Source: an uncultured SAR116 cluster alpha proteobacterium
GTDB lineage: Bacteria > Pseudomonadota > Alphaproteobacteria > Puniceispirillales > Puniceispirillaceae
Length of the DNA stretch: 64,000 nt
NCBI GenBank assembly: GCA_902573725.1
Contig: CACGLE010000002.1
Span: forward strand, 1-64,000
Direction of reading: 5' to 3'
Of this stretch, positions 40,608 through 53,125 are shown piece after piece. Position 1 is the first letter of the stretch, and the number at the start of each line of letters is the position of its first letter. A program made the position numbers and the translations under genes. Under the pieces are notes generated by a model. The model was given only the letters and a program-made list of their open reading frames with translations, did no database searches and was not told the origin of the DNA.

Positions 40608-40639
40608 AACAAATTATCAATAATTTTTGATAATTTGTT
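40608..40639. repeat. 13-bp perfect inverted repeat with 6-nt spacer upstream of ppk
   Basis: aacaaattatcaa-taattt-ttgataatttgtt, ending 24 bp before the ppk ATG. Confidence 0.9.
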
Positions 40640-40663
40640 CTTCAATTTTAAACCAGGATATTT

Positions 40664-42772
40664 ATGAGTAACATACCACCAACAAATCCACTTATTAAGC
40701 CCGATGATGAAAACGGGTCTTTCTTTAACCGTGAACTCAGCTGGCTGGCATTTAATGAGAGAGTTTTAGCCAATTCATTTGATAGCCGTATACCGTTAGC
40801 GGAACGATTGCGCTTCATAACAATAGCTGCAAATAATCTTGATGAATTTTATATGGTGCGTCTTGCTGGACTGTATCAGCTTAGGATACGAGGATTTACA
40901 ACACTTCCTGAACAAAACACATCTATTGATGATTTAATTTCCAAAATCACAGAGCGGGCAAAACAACTGGAAGTTAGACAACTTAAACAACTTAATTCAA
41001 TTTTAGATGAATGTTCTAATGTGGGGATATTTTTAACTCAAGAAGAAGATCTATCTTCTCAAGATATTAAATGGCTTAAAAACTGGTATGAGGTAAATAT
41101 ACTTCCGCTATTGGCTCCTACAACTCTTGACCCGTCTCACCCATTCCCTTTTATTCAGAACAGTGGAAAAGGAGTATTTTTTGAATTATATTCTGCAACC
41201 AGTGATATTGTTAACTCAGTTATTTTAATTCCAGAGAACGTTCAGCGTTTTATTAAACTACCAGATAACGGTATTCGTGTTCTTTGTATCGAGACAGTTA
41301 TTAAAATATTCATTAATATCATTTATCCAAACCATAAGATCAAAAGTTGTGGAATGTTTAGACTGCTTAGAGACTCAGAAATTGAAATAGATGACGAAGC
41401 AGACGACCTGATTCTCCAATTTGAGACTGCTTTGCGCGCGAGAAGACGAGGAAATGCGGTTAATTTAACAATTTCGGATAGTTTATCAAAGGAAGTTATA
41501 GCATTTTTTAGCAACCAATTGCACTTGAAAAGCACTCAAATAACTATTTCACCTGGTTATATAGGTATTACCGATTTTTCTGGTTTTCTAGATTTTCTTA
41601 AACAATCTATGTTTTTTACCCCCTATCGAGCCCGTTTTCCCCAACGGATTTTGGATTTTAAAGGTGACTGCTTTGCTGCTATAAGAAATAAAGATATCAT
41701 CATTCACCATCCATATGAAAGTTTTGATGTTGTTTTACGATTTTTGGAGCAGGCGGCATTAGACCCACAAGTACTTACAATTCGTCAAACATTATATAGA
41801 ACATCTATTGACTCACCTATTGTAAAAGCGCTTGTTACTGCCGCTGAAAACGGGAAAACTGTATCAGCACTAATTGAAATTAAAGCAAGATTTGATGAGG
41901 AAAATAATATTCAACTTGCCAGAGTTTTAGAGAGGGCTGGAGTACAGATTGCCTATGGTTTAGTAAATAAGAAAATCCATGCAAAATTGTCATTAATAAC
42001 TCGTCGAGAAGCCGGACAATTAATGTCTTATGCACATTATGGAACTGGTAATTATCATCCTGTTACCGCAAAAAGCTATACTGATTTGTCTTATTTCACT
42101 GCTAATCCAGAAATTTGCCGAGATGCGTGGCGTATTTTTAATTATCTTACAAGCCACATAGAACCAGAAAATTTTGAAAAAGTTGTTCTATCGCCCTTCT
42201 CCTCTGCTAAGTGGTTTCTTGAGCATATTGAATCCGAAATTAAAGCTGCAAAAGATGGGCGTCCATCTGGAATATGGATGAAAACAAATGCGCTTGTGGA
42301 TAAAGACATAATTGATAAATTATATGAGGCGTCTCAAGCTGGTGTGAAAATTCAGCTTATCGTGCGCGGCATTTGTTGCCTTAGGCCAAAGGTAAAAGGG
42401 CTATCTGATAATATTACTGTCAAATCAATAATTGGAAGGTTTCTGGAACATTCTAGGGTCTATGTTTTTGCAAATGGGGGTAAGTTTTTATCTGATAAAA
42501 ATATTGTTATTATGGCATCTGGTGATTTAATGCCTCGTAATCTATACCAACGTGTAGAGACATTTATACCACTTGAGAATGAGACTGTTCGTGCACAGGT
42601 TTTAGAACAGGTAATGTTGGCATTGCTAAAAGATACGAGCAATTGTTGGGAACTTCAGTCCGACGGGACATATATAAAACAAAAATATTCTGAGAATAAC
42701 TTTTCTTCACATACTTATTTCATGAATAACCCAAGTTTGTCTGGACTAGGTAGTCTAGCAGTTCCAGATTAA
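40664..42772 (+). CDS. ppk1: Polyphosphate kinase 1
   Basis: FFNRELSWLAFNERVL, ANNLDEFYMVRLAGL, HHPYESFDVV, THSH-equivalent HAKLSLITRRE, HYGTGNYHPVTAK. Confidence 0.97.
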   Translation: MSNIPPTNPLIKPDDENGSFFNRELSWLAFNERVLANSFDSRIPLAERLRFITIAANNLDEFYMVRLAGLYQLRIRGFTTLPEQNTSIDDLISKITERAKQLEVRQLKQLNSILDECSNVGIFLTQEEDLSSQDIKWLKNWYEVNILPLLAPTTLDPSHPFPFIQNSGKGVFFELYSATSDIVNSVILIPENVQRFIKLPDNGIRVLCIETVIKIFINIIYPNHKIKSCGMFRLLRDSEIEIDDEADDLILQFETALRARRRGNAVNLTISDSLSKEVIAFFSNQLHLKSTQITISPGYIGITDFSGFLDFLKQSMFFTPYRARFPQRILDFKGDCFAAIRNKDIIIHHPYESFDVVLRFLEQAALDPQVLTIRQTLYRTSIDSPIVKALVTAAENGKTVSALIEIKARFDEENNIQLARVLERAGVQIAYGLVNKKIHAKLSLITRREAGQLMSYAHYGTGNYHPVTAKSYTDLSYFTANPEICRDAWRIFNYLTSHIEPENFEKVVLSPFSSAKWFLEHIESEIKAAKDGRPSGIWMKTNALVDKDIIDKLYEASQAGVKIQLIVRGICCLRPKVKGLSDNITVKSIIGRFLEHSRVYVFANGGKFLSDKNIVIMASGDLMPRNLYQRVETFIPLENETVRAQVLEQVMLALLKDTSNCWELQSDGTYIKQKYSENNFSSHTYFMNNPSLSGLGSLAVPD

Positions 42773-42789
42773 AGAACTGGAATTTTTAA

Positions 42790-44286
42790 ATGGTTAAACT
42801 AACTCAAAAATTTAACACCCCAACAAATCATATTGCTGTAATTGATATCGGTTCAAACTCTATCCGGTTAGTGATTTTTAAAACCATGGGACGCTTTCCA
42901 TTCCCCTTATTCAACGAACGAGTAACTTGCCGCTTAGGAGAGGGCCTAGAACCAGATAATAATCTCCAACCAGAAAAAATTAAAATTGCATTAGAAACAT
43001 TAGGTAGATTTGCTTCTATTCTGAAGTCTATTCCCAATTTGTCAGTTAGAATTGTTGCAACTGCCGCAACAAGGCGAGCCAAAAATGCAAATGATTTTCT
43101 CGTTCCCGCACAGAAAATACTTAATCATGAAATTAAAGTGTTGAAAAAAGAACAAGAGGCACGCCTAGTGTCAATTGGACTTTTATCCAACTTTAACATA
43201 AGTGATGGACTTATTGTTGATCTAGGTGGAGGTAGCCTTGAATTAGTGCATGTAACAAACGGAAAGCCTCTTTATTTCAAGAGCCTGAACGTTGGACATT
43301 TAAGTATAAAACCTCAACATGAAATATTCGATATGTTAAAAAAAGTTGAATGGCTCTCTAACATGAAGGGATTAAATTTATATGGAGTAGGTGGTAGTTT
43401 TAGAGCTCTGGGCGCTGCATATATTCATAAAACTAAATATCCTCTCGGCATGTTGCATGCACTCACAATGTCAAAAATCGCAGCAAATTCATTATTAAAT
43501 CAAATATTAGATGAAAAACCTGACCTAGAGGGAATTCCTGAGGGACGTCGTTTTTCAATGCCCAAAGCATCAGAAATTTTAGCCTGTTTATTATCTATTT
43601 CTAATGTGGACAAATTAGTTATAAGTGGAACAAGTATTCGTGATGGATTAATTGCAAAAGAAATTTCAAACCATCCAAAATTAGCTCATTATAAAGAAAA
43701 AGACCCCTTACATATTGCATGCGCAGAAATTGCAGCACATAGATTACGTTTTTCTTCTATAAACGAAAATTTATTTAATTTTATTAAACCTTGCATAAAA
43801 ATAGGTTTGAAAAATATGAATAATCTGAATACTGGACGTTTAGTTAAAGCATCATGTTTGTTGTCTGAAATTTGTTGGGATGAAGAACCATCTATGCGTG
43901 CTAATATTGCGTTTGAAAAAATAAATGCACTTCCAATTTACAGTCTAACCCACCCTGAGCGTTTATGGATTTCTCTTACCCTATTTCATCGATATAATGG
44001 TATAAAGTTCATTCAAAAACAACCAATATTATCTGAATTTATTTTAACCAATGAGCAACAGAAATATGCACTTTTTATTGGCCTTGGAATAAGACTCGGA
44101 TTAAATTTTAGCGCTGGAATAAACACGAACCTAGATTTAATTAAATTGCATATTAGAAAAAAAACTCTTGTATGTGAGATAGCAAAATGTGCATCAAATC
44201 TTTTTACAACCCAAAATAAACAACGTTTAACAAGCTTTGCTAATACCCTGTCTCTTGGTACCAAAATCACTTATTCAGAAAAATAA
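42790..44286 (+). CDS. ppx: Exopolyphosphatase (Ppx/GppA family)
   Basis: IAVIDIGSNSIRLVIF, ATAATRRAKN, GLIVDLGGGSLELV. Confidence 0.95.
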   Translation: MVKLTQKFNTPTNHIAVIDIGSNSIRLVIFKTMGRFPFPLFNERVTCRLGEGLEPDNNLQPEKIKIALETLGRFASILKSIPNLSVRIVATAATRRAKNANDFLVPAQKILNHEIKVLKKEQEARLVSIGLLSNFNISDGLIVDLGGGSLELVHVTNGKPLYFKSLNVGHLSIKPQHEIFDMLKKVEWLSNMKGLNLYGVGGSFRALGAAYIHKTKYPLGMLHALTMSKIAANSLLNQILDEKPDLEGIPEGRRFSMPKASEILACLLSISNVDKLVISGTSIRDGLIAKEISNHPKLAHYKEKDPLHIACAEIAAHRLRFSSINENLFNFIKPCIKIGLKNMNNLNTGRLVKASCLLSEICWDEEPSMRANIAFEKINALPIYSLTHPERLWISLTLFHRYNGIKFIQKQPILSEFILTNEQQKYALFIGLGIRLGLNFSAGINTNLDLIKLHIRKKTLVCEIAKCASNLFTTQNKQRLTSFANTLSLGTKITYSEK

Positions 44287-44305
44287 AAATTGACTAAAAA
44301 ACTTA

Positions 44306-45301
44306 CTATTTGATTTGTACTTGCTGTTCAAGAAACAATCGTGTTGCTTCTAACCATGAATATTTCAAAGCTTGATCTCTAGCAACATTACGAGGTATTT
44401 TTAAAGCTCCCTTCACAGCCTCGTTAAGATCCTCAGAAAGATAACCAGCTTTAGAATCACCAATTATATCAATTGGACCAGGGGCTGGAAAGGCAGCAAC
44501 TGGAACCCCACATGCCAATGCCTCCAATAATACTAGGCCGAAGGTATCCGTACGGCTTGGAAAAACAAAAACATCTGCTTTATTATATATTTCTGGCAAA
44601 TCGTTTTTACTTTTTTTTCCTAAAAAGGTTACATCAGGATATGTCGACTCTAACTTTGACAATAAAGGGCCTTCTCCAACGACAATTTTTCTTCCTTTTA
44701 ATTTTAAAGACAAAAATGCCTCTATATTTTTCTCTACTGCAATCCTTCCGACATATAAATATACTAAATCTTTATTAGGTTTACGATTAGCAAAAGGTTT
44801 AAAAATATCTGTTTCAACGCCCCTAGGCCAATAAACTGGCGATCCTATTTGGTGGTGGTTCAACTCCTCAATAATTGAATTAGTGGGAGCCAGCGTAGCA
44901 TTTGAATATTTGTGAAACCATCGTAAAAAACGATAGCTGAATGAAATAGGAAGCCCTATTCTAGCTTTTATGTAATCAGGAAATTTAGTGTGAAATGCTG
45001 TTGTAAATTTAAACTTATTTTTTATTGCATATTGTCTAGTTGCGATGCCAAGTGGCCCTTCTGTCGCAATATGTATTACATCAAGTTTGTTATTTTGGAG
45101 GAATTTTTGAACACCTCTTTTAGGAAAAACAGATAAGCGAATTTCTGGGTATGATGGACAAGGAATTGTTCTGAACTTATCAGGTGTTAACATTATCACT
45201 TCATGACCAAGCTCCTTAAGGCAAGCATTTGTGCATAAAATAGAGTTAACTACACCATTGGTTTGTGGATACCAAGCATCTGAAACAATGAGAATTTTCA
45301 T
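44306..45301 (-). CDS. GT4-family glycosyltransferase, similar to lipid/alpha-mannosyl-type glycosyltransferases
   Basis: MKILIVSDAWYPQTNGVVNSI, FHTKFPDYIKARIGLP, YVGRIAVEKNIEAFL, VFVFPSRTDTFGLVLLEALACGVPVAAFP. Confidence 0.88.
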   Translation of the reverse strand: MKILIVSDAWYPQTNGVVNSILCTNACLKELGHEVIMLTPDKFRTIPCPSYPEIRLSVFPKRGVQKFLQNNKLDVIHIATEGPLGIATRQYAIKNKFKFTTAFHTKFPDYIKARIGLPISFSYRFLRWFHKYSNATLAPTNSIIEELNHHQIGSPVYWPRGVETDIFKPFANRKPNKDLVYLYVGRIAVEKNIEAFLSLKLKGRKIVVGEGPLLSKLESTYPDVTFLGKKSKNDLPEIYNKADVFVFPSRTDTFGLVLLEALACGVPVAAFPAPGPIDIIGDSKAGYLSEDLNEAVKGALKIPRNVARDQALKYSWLEATRLFLEQQVQIK

Positions 45302-45409
45302 ATACTCTCTCTATTATGTGTTTTGCTTAGATCAAGTTTTATTTCTTGAAACAGTTATTCTGTATACCCAAAACAGTTTTGGTGACCTTACTGCCTAATC
45401 TAAATTGTA

Positions 45410-46357
45410 TCAAGAGATCACGCGGGCTGACCGAGTTATTATGATAATACCAGCTACAATAATAAATGTAATACCAACAACCTCGCTTAAACCAAGAACG
45501 GTTGACCATAATACCCAACCCCATAGTGCTGCGAAAACTAAGAACCCATACTCATAAACAGCCAATATACTCGTATCTGTCATTTGATAGGCCTTTGTCA
45601 TAAAAGCGAGAGCAACTACAGTAAGAATTGCTTGAATGGTAATCCACACTAAAAATTTAATGCTTACCGGTCGCCATCCTTCCAAGAAATAAAACATTTC
45701 TGAAGGATTGTTCTGTATTGTAGGGAAAAGCGATAAGGTAGTAGCAACAATGGCACCAATTATTCCAATTGCGCAAAGATACGCTAGCGTTAAACCAATC
45801 GCTGACTCTTCACTACAAAAATGGCGCGTGCTAAGCACAGCCATCGCGTAGAACATTCCCCCAAGCACAGGAATAATTTGTAACAAATTAAATTCAGAGA
45901 AATCAGGTTTTAGTAAAACATAGACACCTATACTACCCAATATTACAGCCAGAATTCGAAAAATTCCTATACGTATTTTGAATATAATAACAGAAAATAT
46001 TAACACAAATATAGGGGATGAAAAAAGTCCTGCACCTGCCTCAGCTACTGAAAGGAAAGATAGACCACCGAAATAACAAATCATTGCAGCACTAAGAAAT
46101 ATAGAACGCAACAAAACAAATAACGGTTGTTTGGGTCGTATATCATATCTAAAAATAATTACTAACCCAATAATCAATAAGGTCGTTATGAAACTGCGTA
46201 TTGCATGAAACTGCCAGATTCCCGTTTCGTCATTAATAAGCAAAACAAGATTATCAGACAAACCAAGCAGAAAAACCCCAATTAATATAAACGTGCCTGC
46301 TCTTACAGAGACAGGCAATTGATTTAACTTGCCTTTAAAAACGGATAATGAGTTCAA
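45410..46357 (-). CDS. EamA/DMT-family transporter
   Basis: 315 aa, about 10 TM, two EamA repeats. Confidence 0.88.
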   Translation of the reverse strand: MNSLSVFKGKLNQLPVSVRAGTFILIGVFLLGLSDNLVLLINDETGIWQFHAIRSFITTLLIIGLVIIFRYDIRPKQPLFVLLRSIFLSAAMICYFGGLSFLSVAEAGAGLFSSPIFVLIFSVIIFKIRIGIFRILAVILGSIGVYVLLKPDFSEFNLLQIIPVLGGMFYAMAVLSTRHFCSEESAIGLTLAYLCAIGIIGAIVATTLSLFPTIQNNPSEMFYFLEGWRPVSIKFLVWITIQAILTVVALAFMTKAYQMTDTSILAVYEYGFLVFAALWGWVLWSTVLGLSEVVGITFIIVAGIIIITRSARVIS

Positions 46358-46827
46358 CTAGCTCGACTCAATTGACGCGGAGATGACACCATTGTTGTCA
46401 TCCAGAAACCTACTTGTTCCCCTGAAAGCACTTTTTCAACTGCCCAAAAATAATCATAAGAAATTCCATCACCTGTGATTATGGACACAACAAACTGGCT
46501 CTCAATATCTGTTGCATTGACCAACTTGATTGAATAGCTTTGAAGATTAAGAAGTGGTGAATAAGAAGGTGTTTCAAACAGCATCTTAAAACGCGCTAGA
46601 GGCCCTGTAGCTCGCTTATTATTGGGATGAGCAAACAACCAAACCTGTTCAATTCCCTGACCAGAAGCACCTGATTGCAAACCTAATAATTGTATCTCAA
46701 CAACTTCCTGAGCGCTAAAGCCCTCATTAGGTGCTATAAGGTTTTCTGAAAAAGATTGTTTTGCTAATGTCATAGTTATAAGAAAAAATACCACCCACAA
46801 AAAAAATTTCTTAATATTGTTCATCAT
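46354..46827 (-). CDS. DUF4864-like secreted protein
   Basis: Signal peptide, then FSAQEVVEIQLLGLQSG...GIEQVWLFAHPNNKRATGPLARFKMLFETPSYSPLLN. Confidence 0.65.
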   Translation of the reverse strand: MMNNIKKFFLWVVFFLITMTLAKQSFSENLIAPNEGFSAQEVVEIQLLGLQSGASGQGIEQVWLFAHPNNKRATGPLARFKMLFETPSYSPLLNLQSYSIKLVNATDIESQFVVSIITGDGISYDYFWAVEKVLSGEQVGFWMTTMVSSPRQLSRAS

Positions 46828-46869
46828 TAAATTATCTCACTAAAAAATATATTCTATACCATTTAATAT

Positions 46870-47763
46870 TTATTTTTCTTTTTTGGTAAGACCCAACCTT
46901 AAACCACAGACCACTAAAACAAAACCAATAATATGATAGTTTTGCAATGGCTCTCCCAATATTATTATAGCTAGTATAACTGAAGCAATTGGCAACCAAT
47001 AAAAAAATAAACCTGTGCGTGTTACTCCAAGCGTAACAACAGCAGAAGTATAAAATTTATACGCAAGTAAAGCAGGACAGATCACGATATAACTCAACCC
47101 GAGTATAGGACCTATAGATAAATTCATCCGATAACCCGCTTGATATTCTAAAAATTGCAATGGAAACAATTCAATCGCTCCGATAATGAAAAGAACCCAT
47201 AAAAAAGACCAGTGATTAACTTCTTTAGGAGAAAAACGCAGAAGAAGTGAAAATAAACCATATATAATAATAGCGATAACCATTATTAAATCTCCTGAAT
47301 TAAAAGTTAAATTAAGTAAATTCCCCAAATCTGCCTTAATCAAAACAATAAAAACTCCTATGGTAGCCAACATCATACCAAGCATTTGAATTCTAGTTAT
47401 TCTTTCCCTAAAAAAGAGCCATTCAAAAAAACACAATATTATTGGAAGAGTGGTTTGTAGCAACCCAACATTGCTTACAGTGGTATAATTTAATGCCCAA
47501 TATTGAAGAGTATTGTATGCCCCTATTCCGGTTGTAGCGATCCAAAATACAGACCATTTATTCGCCCAAATTAAAGGAAAGTCTCTCTTGAGAGGAGGCC
47601 TAAAAATTATCAAAATTAAAATAGAGGCAAAAACCCATCTCCAGAATGCATGTTGCAAGGGGGGCAAATCATCTGCAAACATTCGTGCAGTGATAGAATT
47701 GCCTGCCCAAAATGTCATGGTGAGTAATAAATACATATAAGCAGTTTTATATGATACGTGCAT
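46870..47763 (-). CDS. EamA/DMT-family transporter
   Basis: WAGNSITARMFADDLPPLQHAFWRWVFA; 10-TM pattern. Confidence 0.9.
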   Translation of the reverse strand: MHVSYKTAYMYLLLTMTFWAGNSITARMFADDLPPLQHAFWRWVFASILILIIFRPPLKRDFPLIWANKWSVFWIATTGIGAYNTLQYWALNYTTVSNVGLLQTTLPIILCFFEWLFFRERITRIQMLGMMLATIGVFIVLIKADLGNLLNLTFNSGDLIMVIAIIIYGLFSLLLRFSPKEVNHWSFLWVLFIIGAIELFPLQFLEYQAGYRMNLSIGPILGLSYIVICPALLAYKFYTSAVVTLGVTRTGLFFYWLPIASVILAIIILGEPLQNYHIIGFVLVVCGLRLGLTKKEK

Positions 47764-47774
47764 TTTCTATTTCT

Positions 47775-48665
47775 TTACAAAATAATTATCCACGAACTAA
47801 AAACAACCAAAATGGCACCTAACCATGCTCCAAGCACCGGCATTTTTTTTGTTTGAAACCAGACAAACGGTAGCATTAAGACAGGACTTATGGCCACTAA
47901 CATAGAAACCTTTGCTACCTGTCCTGTTTCTAACGCTTTTAAAAATAAAGCTAGTCCAAAACTTAGACCAAAAAAACCATTTGCAACAACATGCCAACTC
48001 ACAGTTAGTGGTGGAATTTTCCATATCTTTGGTTTGTCCTTTTCAAAAATTAACATTGCCCATAAAAACACTCCGGCAGCGACAACCCTTATCAGGCTCG
48101 TTTGCAATGGGTCTGCCCCCTGCTCCATGACTGGACGTAAAAATAGCACACCAGCCGCCTGTCCAAGTGCTGCTAACAAACCAGCAGAAACTCCTAACCA
48201 GAGAGGTGGCTTTATAACTTCCCAGTCATGAACATTCGTTTTCGGGCTTCCATAGACTACCGCTAGAGCGATACCTAAAAACCCTATGACAATCGCAACA
48301 ATAATCAAAAAAGTTAATTCCTCATTTAGTGTTAGCCAAGCAAGGAACGCCGCTAATGGTGCGTTTATAGCGAATAATATTCCGGTTCTCCGTGGCCCGA
48401 GTCTCTCCATAGCGATAAATAGAAAGAAGTCTCCTAAACCAATCCCAATAATGCCAGATATTATAATCCATTTCCATTCACTAGGTGCTATTTCCCAACT
48501 ATTTCCATTGAGCATTATCATTGAAGCTAACAAAAGAGAAGCAACAATCATCCTCAACCTATTAAATTGAAGGGACCCATAATATACGGCTGGTTTATGT
48601 CCAAATAATTGTGATAAGACCCAACTGAAAGATGCAGCTAAAGCAAAAAATGCGGCGCTATCCAT
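47775..48665 (-). CDS. EamA/DMT-family transporter
   Basis: 296 aa, about 10 TM; FSWVLSQLFGHKPAVYYGSLQFNRLRMIVASL. Confidence 0.88.
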   Translation of the reverse strand: MDSAAFFALAASFSWVLSQLFGHKPAVYYGSLQFNRLRMIVASLLLASMIMLNGNSWEIAPSEWKWIIISGIIGIGLGDFFLFIAMERLGPRRTGILFAINAPLAAFLAWLTLNEELTFLIIVAIVIGFLGIALAVVYGSPKTNVHDWEVIKPPLWLGVSAGLLAALGQAAGVLFLRPVMEQGADPLQTSLIRVVAAGVFLWAMLIFEKDKPKIWKIPPLTVSWHVVANGFFGLSFGLALFLKALETGQVAKVSMLVAISPVLMLPFVWFQTKKMPVLGAWLGAILVVFSSWIIIL

Positions 48666-48843
48666 AATAAAAATTTATAACCATGACTTTGTATATTTTC
48701 TTTGTACTATTCGTTTTTTATATCGAAGTTACTCAAAAGTTAAAAAATTTGTTAAGAAAGACTTTGATTACTTTATATTCATAAAAAAACTTTATTTATT
48801 TTTTTATTTAGAAAAAATTTAAAACCTCTTTTTTTTGAGCGTT

Positions 48844-49374
48844 CTAATTTCTTGGAGCATGTTTTGCTAAAATGCGCTGCAACGTGCGACGATGCATCTT
48901 GAGCCGCCTCGCTGTTTCAGATACATTTCTATTACATTGCTCAAAAACGCGTTGAATATGCTCCCATCTTACCCTGTCTGCTGACATAGGATCATCGGGT
49001 GGTGGTGGTAGAGGTTTATCATAATCCACAAGTGCATTTTTAATTTGCTCGGCACTTGCCGGTTTTGGAAGATAGTCGATCGCTCCGACTTTCATAGCAG
49101 CTACCGCTGTAGCAATGTTTCCAAATCCAGTAAGCATTATCGCCCTGCATTTGGGATTGCTAGATGAGAGTTTTTTTACAATAGAAAGCCCACTTCCATC
49201 TGCTAATTTTAAATCAAGAACAGCGGTATCAAAGGATATTTTTTCAATCATTTCTTCTGCTTCTTCTATTGATGATACTGCTGTTACCTCAAATCCAAAA
49301 GAATCCATAGATTTTGATAGTCTTCTTAGAAGAATTTCATCATCGTCTAAAATTAGTAATTTACCTAAGTTCAT
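48844..49374 (-). CDS. regA: Global redox response regulator RegA/PrrA/ActR
   Basis: Receiver domain, four-proline linker PPPPDDPMSADRVRWEHIQRVFEQC, and Fis-type HTH NVSETARRLKMHRRTLQRIL. Confidence 0.95.
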   Translation of the reverse strand: MNLGKLLILDDDEILLRRLSKSMDSFGFEVTAVSSIEEAEEMIEKISFDTAVLDLKLADGSGLSIVKKLSSSNPKCRAIMLTGFGNIATAVAAMKVGAIDYLPKPASAEQIKNALVDYDKPLPPPPDDPMSADRVRWEHIQRVFEQCNRNVSETARRLKMHRRTLQRILAKHAPRN

Positions 49375-49379
49375 TTTTA

Positions 49380-50662
49380 TTACACCAAACTTTCAATAGG
49401 GATTTTAATTTCTACAGAAGCACCATTTGGCTTTCTATTTTGGAAAATAGTTGTCCCATTTAATTGTCTTATAAATGACTGAACCAAAAATAATCCAAGT
49501 CCCCTATGACCCTCTTGCCCTAAACGAGAGCTATTTTCTGGTTGCCCTATATTTGACAAAATGGAAGGAGGATATCCCATTCCATCATCTATCACATTTA
49601 TATAAATCGATTCTTGGTCCCATGAAATAACTAAAGTAATTTTTGTTTCTGCAAAATCGTTTGCATTTTCAAGTATTGCCTCTAATGCATAACTTAGCTC
49701 AGGTATCTGAGCAATTTCTGGCTGATTTTTAGCTGAGCTATTTTCAACTTTCCATTCAATTTGAACCTTAAAAGAGGAGATTGTATTAGCAACCATTTTT
49801 TGAACAGCCAGTCCTAAAGGCATTAAAATATCAAGCTCTCTACTGGTTTTCATTGCGTCGGAGTCAAGCTCTGACAAAATAATCTGACATCGTTCAACTT
49901 CTGCTTTTAACAGCAATAAATCCTCTTTCTGAATAGAGTTTAATTTTAGCTGTGTCATTAAATCATCGCTGATCAGCCTAATTGTTGTTAACGGTGAGCC
50001 AAGCTTGTGAGCTGCTGCTGTTGCTAAAGATCCTAATGCAATGACTTGTCTCTCAGAAGCGAGCATCAACCTTGTTTGCCCAAGCATTTCAGATGTTCTT
50101 TTACTTTTTTGTGCTAACCAAAAAACATAATAAGCCATAAAAATAGCAGATATCACTAATGCAATCCACAATCCAAATTGGTATAAGGGTGGAACTACAA
50201 ACCCTTTATAAGACCATGGTAATGGCAAATGATAAATGCTAAGAATACTTGCACAAATTGTTACTATGATTACAAGGGTAATAGTTGAAAATAAGTCTAA
50301 AATTGCTGCAGATACAGCAACAGGTGCAAGAAATAATATTGAAAATGGATTTAGTAGCCCACCAGCAAAATATAACAGAGCCGCAAGTTGAGTAACATCA
50401 AATATTAAAACAAAAAGGACAGATAGTCGTGATAATTGCACTGCATTTTTATTTAGCCATGACTGCCACAGATTTAAAATTATGCCAATTGCAATAATGG
50501 TCAAAAGAGGAACTAACGGAAGCAAAAACCCTAACGCAAAATGAACTATGAGTACAGTTGTTAATTGCCCTGAAAGAGCTATCCAGCGAATGAAAATACT
50601 AACTCTTGGGTCAATAAGACTATATTCGGTTTCAAAAGCTGGTAGAAAATGACGTTCAATCA

Positions 50663-50663
<1 letters not shown>
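49380..50663 (-). CDS. regB: Redox sensor histidine kinase RegB/PrrB
   Basis: Six-TM sensor with GGLLNPF quinone-binding motif, H-box AAAHKLGSPLTTI, conserved Cys in ERCQIILSEL, GxGLGLF ATP lid. Confidence 0.93.
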
Positions 50664-53122
<2,459 letters not shown>

Positions 53123-53125
53123 TCA

